Assembly (NCBI GenBank): GCA_023548195.1 | Contig: JAJHZJ010000756.1 | Span: forward strand, 124,001-188,000 | Source: Bettongia penicillata ogilbyi | Taxonomy: Eukaryota; Chordata; Mammalia; Diprotodontia; Potoroidae | DNA: 64,000 bases | Direction: 5' to 3' | Shown: in pieces, positions 57,036-64,000 of the stretch | How the letters are laid out: every line of letters starts with the position of its first letter | Numbering within the stretch: position 1 is the stretch's first letter | Position numbers and translations under genes: made by a program | Notes under the pieces: generated by a model | Told to the model about the DNA's origin: nothing | What the model saw: only the letters and a program-made list of their open reading frames with translations | Database searches by the model: none

Positions 57036-60000
57036 CAGCTCCCTAAACTAAGCAGCATCAAATACTTGTTTGGTCTAGATTGCTTCTACCTATCTTTCAG
57101 GTCCAAGTGAAGGAAGGGAAACTTGGGGGCCTAGATAGGTGCTGGGGGTGCTGTCCAAGGTAGCTGGCTCATCTTCCCTGTGTACTGGCTAATCAGTAAT
57201 TCTGATCAGTAGCTGGTTCCCTGTGGACACCTCTGGAGTCAACTTCTTAGAAACAGAGTCATTTCTGGTCCAAGGCATGCCAGTCCTCAGATGGGACTCT
57301 GTTCCCTCAGTCTAGTGACTAAATCACAGTAAATATCCCTTAGTCACCAAGTATTGACTGAACTGTGCATAATCCTCTTCCAGATGCCTGGGATATTGAG
57401 TAAATAGTAGACACTGTATCAGAGATGAAACATAAACATATCCCCCAGAAATGTGTATATAAATAGACACAATATTGCATTGCAATTAAAAGAAAGGGTG
57501 AAGTCAGAAATCATGGTAAGATGGTGGAAAATGGGTGTGGTAGACCAGGGAAGAGGCCTTGAGTTGCAACAGAAAGGAAGTGATATTGCAGAATGTGGCA
57601 AGGAAGTTTCCATGCTTGTTGGTAAGGCTAAGAGGAAGGACCAGATGGGTGTGTGGAGTCACAAAAAAACAGCTTGATTGGATCAAAGGATGGGAGTGAA
57701 GACTGAGTTTATAGGGTGGGTAAGCTAGAGAAGACTTTAGAGGTCTAGGAACTGGTCTGTTGGCTTCCTGAGCCAGGCCCCTTTCAGTTCTCTCCTGTCA
57801 TCTCTAATCATCTCTCCCAAGACTGTATGAAAGGGCCAACTAAATGTCATTCAGCTAGAGACCAGCTGGTGGGACCATTCCTACCCCTTCACCTCAGCCC
57901 CAGATGGTTTATTGCATATATTTGTCACATCTAATTTGGCTCTGAAAAACACAAGCAGCAATGTAGTAAAATAGCCGAGGTCTGTGGTCTTCATGATTTT
58001 CCTGCTATTCTGAAACACTTGCTTTTACTCAGTAACATTCTGACTCATACCCTCATCAGCCTTGCACAGGGAGAGGAGGGGAGGGTCTCGCTCTGGTTTC
58101 TTTGCAACATGCCAATCAACTGTTTGAATAGAGACTTCCTCTCCACATAGAATAGAAAATTTCAGAAGGTCCTTTAATCCTCTTTCCACCTTATAGCTGT
58201 AGCCAAGGTAAGATTCTTTTAAAACCTTGACCTTTTCTGTTATTCCTCTCCAAATGCTGATGGACCATGTGCAGCTATGGATAGCAGGGCTGAGTTTAAC
58301 AAGTCCAAGAGGCCTTCAGACACTTCACAGTATGACCTTGTTGGGACACGTATTTGCTAGTTCTCAAATTCTCACAAATTAATAGTAAAATAAAACCCTA
58401 CCTTTATAACAGGGCAGTTATGCTTTCATTTTAGTGACTTGCATCTGAACTGTAAGAGTAGGAGTGTGTTGGAAGGGATGAGCTGGGATCAGTGCTGGTT
58501 TTAAACAAAGTTTAATGAAAACATAGACGTTTGAAGGGGGTGACTGTTTTACACAAAGATTCAATTTAACTTGATTTTGACAGATATTTCAAGTGTCTTT
58601 AATGTGCCCAGTACTCTGTGGGATTAAAAAGGATAATTATAAACATAGTCCCTGCCTTTTACAGCAGCAACCCCATTAGAATGGGAACAGATATGAAGAA
58701 AAAAAATGGCATTTCTTTGCAAAAATGGATTTTTCTTAATCCAAATGATTGCAGACACATGCAGAGTTGCTCATGCCTGCAGGTTTGAGGGATTTGCAGA
58801 CGTGAGACAGCTAGCCCAAGTACTGAGTGGGTAGAATTCTATCCATTAAAGAGTCGTCCCTCTTCTTCATCTGCATTTTCTAGGAATTAGCACTCTCCTC
58901 ATGTTCGGGGATTGATTAACAGTGGAATTCACCTATAGCAATTCATCTTTTCAGCCCTCTGGGGAGGGTTGGAGGCTCATTCTGTATGTAGGAAGGTGGA
59001 ATGGGGAAGAAGAGAGATGACTAGCTTTAGGAAGGGAGTCAGCCCTTAGAACTTGGAACTGACTGTTTCCTGTAGCTACTGGCTTAACTGCCTGACCCTT
59101 TAGTTCCTCAAAGTAAGGCTCTGAGGTCTCTCAATCATCCTTCCTGCCTTCAGTGAGAACAATGGGATGAGGGCAAAGGAAAGTAGGTACTAGACAAAGC
59201 AGCCTTTTTGGGCTGGAAGGGAATGCAGTTAGATTTGCAGGACTGAGAACAATTAAAAATGATATCATAAGGACTTAAAATATGCATTTAAACTGTTCAC
59301 AGAAAAAAACTAGAAAGAGTAAAAAAAGTCCAACTGACTACAAAATAAAATTATCTGCTTGTGAAAGAAGACTACTATGCCATTTAAATTATTTATCACA
59401 GTTAAAAATTTCTAAGTAAAAATGAAAAAATCCAATACACAACTGAGAATTGTCAAATGTATTAAAAAAATATTGGCTGACCGAAGGATAGGAGATGTAG
59501 AAGGAAGTCGTAAGCCTCCTTTTTTGCATCTTTAGAAATCCAAGGTTGGATAGAGCCATCTGGGGTCCCTGGGGTCTGGCTGGGCAGGAGGTTTGTAAAT
59601 ATTTGCTTAGCTTGAATGCAGTCTGTGCAGGAGAGAAGGAAGGAGAGGATCACTGTATATGTGTGTTCCTGAGACCAAGTGGGAAAGAAAAGAAAAAACA
59701 AGAGGAGAGAGGAGAAAGACAAGTGTGTCTGAGAATATTGATAAGAATAGTCCCCTCAAAGGATGTGACCGCAAAGGCTGTGACCATAGGAGCTTAATCT
59801 CTAGAACATATACACAGCTGACCCAATGATGGGAAGTTCTCTGATGTGCAGTTTCACAACTGGTAACTTTGAATATCTGCGTGCTCCCTACTAGTCCTCA
59901 TTACTAAGGGATCATATATACAAAGCTGCAGAAACATCATTCATTGCTTCAAATTTCTCTACTTACCACCTATTTGAAATTGCCCTATTTGAATTTAGGG

Positions 60001-60149
60001 CTTTTCTACTTCCATAGTTTTGGGAAAAGTAACAGGTGAATTCATGATCTGAACAGTTCAGTATTCTTCCTCCTTCAGCAGGCATTTTGTGGGAAGATAT
60101 GACCCTTTTCCCAATGTCAATCTCAGAAGTGAGGGGATGAGATTTTGGT
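57036..60149. other. Repeat-poor unique island
   Basis: About 3.1 kb in which the only repeat I see is an L2 stub in minus orientation at 58,575-58,670. ORFs up to 86 codons show no family features. No RNA gene recognised. The scarcity of SINEs is notable against the surrounding density. Confidence 0.5.
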
Positions 60150-60375
60150 ATCATCAATCAATCAATCATCATTCAGTAGCAAACATTGATAGAGTGCTTC
60201 AAGGTTTACAAAGCATTTTTTCATATAATATTTTATTTGATCCTGGTAAAGATCCTGGGAGGTGAGTATTATTAGTATCTCCATTTTACAGGTGAACTTA
60301 ACCTCTAAGAGAGGTTAAGTGATATCCAGTATTATGCAGGTTGTATATGAGGCAAGATTATTTTCTTAATAAAAT
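60150..60375 (-). mobile_element. MIR/THER-type CORE-SINE
   Basis: Reverse orientation; 'gtgcttcaaggtttacaaag' and 'ctccattttacaggtgaact'. Confidence 0.8.
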
Positions 60376-60399
60376 ATTTTAATTTTAATGAGAAGAAAT

Positions 60400-60700
60400 A
60401 CAAATTAGAAAACACTTTGCAGTAAATATTACTTCATGCAACAATTGTATGCTGTTGTTTTTTATTAAAAATTTTTATTTTTAGCCCCAAATTCTTTCCC
60501 TCTTACCACCTCCCACATCCATTGAGAAGATAAGAAATATGTACACATTATACATATGAAGCCATGCAAAACATTTCCACCTTAACTATGTTGCAAAAGA
60601 AAAGAAAGAAAATGAAAAATTATACTCCATTCTGCACTTAGAATTAGTCAGGTCTCTCTCTGGAGGTGGATAGCATTTTTCTTAATCATTTTAGCCTGTC
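60400..60700 (-). mobile_element. L1 3' UTR fragment
   Basis: 'aagaaatatgtacacattat', 'aactatgttgcaaaagaaaa' and 'ctctggaggtggatagcatt' are the reverse of the L1 3' UTR blocks seen at 40,080-40,320. Confidence 0.7.
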
Positions 60701-60704
60701 ATCA

Positions 60705-60892
60705 TGGTCTCTTAGATTTAGAGTTGGGAGGCATCTGAGAGGCCATCTGGTCCAACCTTTTCATTTTACAGTTGAGTAAACTAAGGCCCAGAGAAAAGTT
60801 AAGTCATTTACTCAAGGTCGCTATTTAGAAATTAGTCTGGATTTGAACCCAGCAATACTGACTCCTAAACCATTGTCTCTTTCTACCTTACC
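60705..60892 (-). mobile_element. MIR-type SINE
   Basis: Reverse orientation; 'cattttacagttgagtaaac' and 'ggatttgaacccagcaatac'. Confidence 0.75.
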
Positions 60893-61499
60893 ACTTTATG
60901 ACTGTCACAAAGTCAACCATGGCATATCCTTGGTAACAGCAAGTTACACCTAAATCAGCATCACATTCTCTTAGGCAGGTCTGGGGTCAGAAGTCATGGA
61001 CCACAGCAGCATAGAGCTGTCCATGAAGAATGGTACCTGGTATGTAGTAGGTGCTTAATAATGTCTTGTTAATTGATATATATGGATACAGCTCACTCAA
61101 ATTCATTTGTACAAGTAGATGCAGAGAAAGAAATAATCAGTGTTGTGTGATAACAGGAATCACGTATCACTGTGCACAGTAGATAAAATTATGCCAGAAA
61201 AAAAGATGTAAACACTTGTTATCACTAATTCCAAGTCTGTAGCAGAGATTGGAAATTCATCTGCATAAACAATCAAAACAACTTTGCCTTTGGTTCCGGA
61301 AGCAGGTTTAAAAATAGGAGTAAACTTATCTTGGGGAAGAGAACTCCCAGAGCTTCCTGCAAAAGAAGGGGTAGAATCTAATTTATTTTGGAGATATTTT
61401 GTGGACTCAATTTAGTCAAGCACCCCCACCATCCCCTAATGCTCTAGGAGTCAATTAAAATGTCTGGGGAACTCCAGAACTAACATGTTCTAATCTTAA
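60893..61499. other. Mostly unique sequence
   Basis: An L2 3' stub in plus orientation lies at 61,035-61,075 ('tatgtagtaggtgcttaata'). Nothing else recognised. Confidence 0.45.
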
Positions 61500-61705
61500 C
61501 ATGTTTCTGGTTGGTTCAATGGATAGAGTGCCAGACTTACAGTCAGGAAGACCTGAATTCAAATCCAGCCTGAGACACTTACTAGATATGTGATCTGATC
61601 CTAGTGAAGTCACTTAACTCTGTTTGCCTCAGTTTCTTCATCTGGAAAAGGAAATGGCAAACCACTTTAGTACTTTTGCCAAGAGAAGTCAGACACAACT
61701 GAAAT
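61500..61705 (+). mobile_element. Marsupial tRNA-derived SINE
   Basis: 'ggttcaatggatagagtgcc', 'gacctgaattcaaatccagc', 'ggaaatggcaaaccacttta'. Slightly shortened in the tail. Confidence 0.9.
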
Positions 61706-61784
61706 ACCTGAAAAAGAAAGATAAAGGAGAAATAATTGGGATAATAGTAAATCTAGGCTACTTTCTGTTTTCACCTTCTGTTTC

Positions 61785-62125
61785 AAGGCAGTTAGGTGGT
61801 TCAGTGGACAGAGCACTAGACCTGGAGTAAAGAAGACCCGAGTTCAATTCAACCTTAGACACTTACTAGCTATGTGACCCTGGGCAAGTCATTCAACCTC
61901 TGTTTACCTTAATCCCCTGGAGAAGAAAATGACAAACCATTTTAGTATCTTTGCCATAATGGAATCACAAAGAATTGGACATGACTGAACATCAATAACA
62001 AACTATATCTATATCCATACATTTCTAAATGTGTTTACATGTATATATGAGCATGATGGGTGTATACACACACATGTGCATGTATAAACCAATAAATGTA
62101 TATACACACATGTAATACATTGGCA
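61785..62125 (+). mobile_element. Marsupial tRNA-derived SINE with a TA/CA tail array
   Basis: 61,785-61,998: 'ggcagttaggtggttcagtg', 'cctgggcaagtcattcaacc'. It is followed at 62,005-62,125 by an irregular TA/CA-rich stretch, a common SINE-tail microsatellite. Confidence 0.88.
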
Positions 62126-62852
62126 TATTTGGAAATTAATGTAAACTAAGAGACAATGATTTGAGCATGATCAATTTATTAGTTAGGCTGTCAGTAACCA
62201 ATAAATTGGGTCAATGGAATTTTTCAATGACCAAAGACCCCAAAGTAGGGTTCACTAACCTTAACATAGTTTTGGAGAATACAGAGTTGGTTAGGTGGGG
62301 AATAAAATATGGCTGGTTATAGAGTGGACAACATTGTAGGGGTGGGGACAACATGATTGGTTATTTTAAAGAAATCGTGTTCACACGCACGCATGCTGCT
62401 AGTGACTACCCCTTTTTGACAATTAAGGAATGTTAATCATTTTACGGAATCCATCAGTATTTTGCAACCTTTGTTATCAGACCTGAAAAGCCCTTGGGAC
62501 AGGTAAGAGAATGTGAAGACTATAACATGGACAGAAAAGGAATTAATATGACTCTTTAGGTTATTTGAAAAGAAATAGAGAAAAAGTTATTGGGATCTGG
62601 GAATGACACTACATGTTTTTAAAAATGACTTTATTGATCATAATGACTCTCCTTTTTGAGGTGCTTTCAGAAATTTTTGAGATTTAAATGCTACCATTTG
62701 TGCTTATAAAATTCAGATTTGATTTGGTCAAAATCTGTCCTGAAAGTAAATCAGAGTGTGGTCTAAATGTGCTTCCCTTTTGGGATAATTGTGGTAGATT
62801 AGAAAGTAATACAAGACTGCCAGTTTTAAATCTTTGGCAGTAGATTAGCTGG
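62126..62852. other. Unclassified AT-rich sequence
   Basis: No known repeat recognised; no gene signal. Confidence 0.4.
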
Positions 62853-63104
62853 TAGTGTTGTTCAGTTTTTTCAGTTGTGTTCTACCCTCTGTGATCATAT
62901 TTGGGGTTTTCTTGGCAAAAAAAATACTGGAGTGGTTTACTATTTCCTTAGTCAGTTCATTTTGCAGACGAAGAAACTGAGGCAAGCAAGGTTAAGTGAT
63001 TTGCCCAGGGTCACACAGCTAGTTAGTGTCTGAGGGTAGATTTGAACTCAAGTCCTCCTGACCCCTGATCTGGTACTCTACCCACTATACCAACTTAGTT
63101 GCCC
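62853..63104 (-). mobile_element. Marsupial tRNA-derived SINE (long type)
   Basis: Complete reverse copy: 'tttggggttttcttggcaaa', 'gcccagggtcacacagctag', head 'ctataccaacttagttgcc'. Confidence 0.92.
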
Positions 63105-63214
63105 TTTCTGTATAATACCTTTTGTAGAAGTGGATCCAGGTGTGATTGACTTTATTTTGGTTCTGTTTTAGGCAGAATGTGTTTCTCCTATTAGGACAAT
63201 TATGATAAGTCAGA

Positions 63215-63365
63215 ATTTGCTATTTGGCATTAAGATGAAATGTTGGGGGAATGCATGAACCAGGGAAACCTGAGTTATATTTTGGTCTCAGGAAATTAGT
63301 TAGCTGTGTGATATTAAAACAAGTTGCTTTACCTCAGTTTACTAATGTGTAATGTGGATAAAGGT
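63215..63365 (+). mobile_element. MIR-type SINE, strongly diverged
   Basis: 'gttagctgtgtgatattaaa' and 'acctcagtttactaatgtgt'. Confidence 0.55.
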
Positions 63366-64000
63366 AGTGCCTAATACAAATCTGATAATTCATTATATTA
63401 GAACTATAATCAGAAAAGTAAATTCTCTTTTAATCTGGATTCTTTTGGGTTAATCATTGTTAAAAGAATGATGTAAAAATGCTTGAAAACTTTATTTAAA
63501 AATACAATAGATAATGATAATTTTAGTGTAAATTTGTATAGCAAAAATCTCTTTAAGATTTCCTCATCTGTGAAATGCAGAGTCCTAAGATCTTACCAGT
63601 TTCTCTACCTAGAATATTATGACTAACAATATTTAGCCTAGCATAGTTTGAGCTGACCTAACAATAAAATTGTGAATTTAAGCTGGTAGGGCCTTATAGT
63701 ATTTGCTAGTGATTTTGATGTGAGATTCATTTGTATTATGTGATTTCATTTACAACAAGATATATCTTCCTATTAGGATAATTAGTTGGAACTTATCACT
63801 TCCTGCCACCTCTGTTTCTCAGTCTAAAGGAATGTATAGTGCCATCTACCTCCCCATTTCCCCTTACCCCCAGGTTTGGCCCATGTATATGTTGCCTTTT
63901 TGCTGGTTGGGTCTTTAATGAAATGTGCTTTGTACTAATGTCTTTCCAAACCATTAGAATTGTGAATTTAAAAGCTACTGATGACAGAATGAATCACTTT
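63366..64000. other. Unique AT-rich sequence, no feature recognised
   Basis: Nothing recognised up to the end of the window. Confidence 0.4.

Noticed and set aside
59462..59722. 86-codon minus-strand ORF with a signal-peptide-like start
   Set aside because: Short, T-rich strand, no family features, and overlapped by an equally long ORF on the other strand.

Overview
This window is vertebrate nuclear DNA, almost certainly from a marsupial. Two observations support this. It has one intact mammalian gene, KCNA2 (voltage-gated potassium channel Kv1.2). The rest is crowded with marsupial-type interspersed repeats: tRNA-headed SINEs of the Mar/WSINE kind, MIR/THER CORE-SINEs, many old L2 and CR1/L3 LINE pieces, a few 5'-truncated L1s, hAT-type MITEs and an RTE-like SINE. 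The species cannot be fixed from the sequence alone. Repeat family names are from recall of consensus patterns, not from a database search, and most repeat borders are good to about 10-30 bases.

Layout. 1-3,994: sparse repeats and simple-sequence tracts. 3,995-6,255: unique DNA downstream of KCNA2 on its strand, presumably its 3' UTR at least in part. 6,256-7,755 (minus): the single-exon KCNA2 reading frame, with a probable splice acceptor 163 nt upstream and an 18-codon upstream ORF in the leader. About 8,560-10,890: a CpG- and G-quadruplex-rich, repeat-free segment that is the likely promoter/5' exon region. 11,450-57,035: a dense repeat landscape in which LINE fragments are repeatedly interrupted by younger SINEs. 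At 29,463-30,471 lies a 19-copy minisatellite with a 53-bp unit that grew out of the promoter half of a MIR-type SINE. 57,036-60,150: a repeat-poor island. 60,150-64,000: more SINE, MIR and L1 pieces.

No second protein-coding gene could be supported. A 158-codon minus-strand ORF at 37,287-37,763 with one strong membrane segment is unidentified and may be chance. In human, KCNA2 lies between KCNA10 and KCNA3 on the same strand; neither neighbour is recognisable here. KCNA2 acts alone in this window; the surrounding material is non-coding and may carry its regulation (candidate CTCF motifs at 15,902, 46,380 and 51,859; a TATA/initiator arrangement at 52,013).
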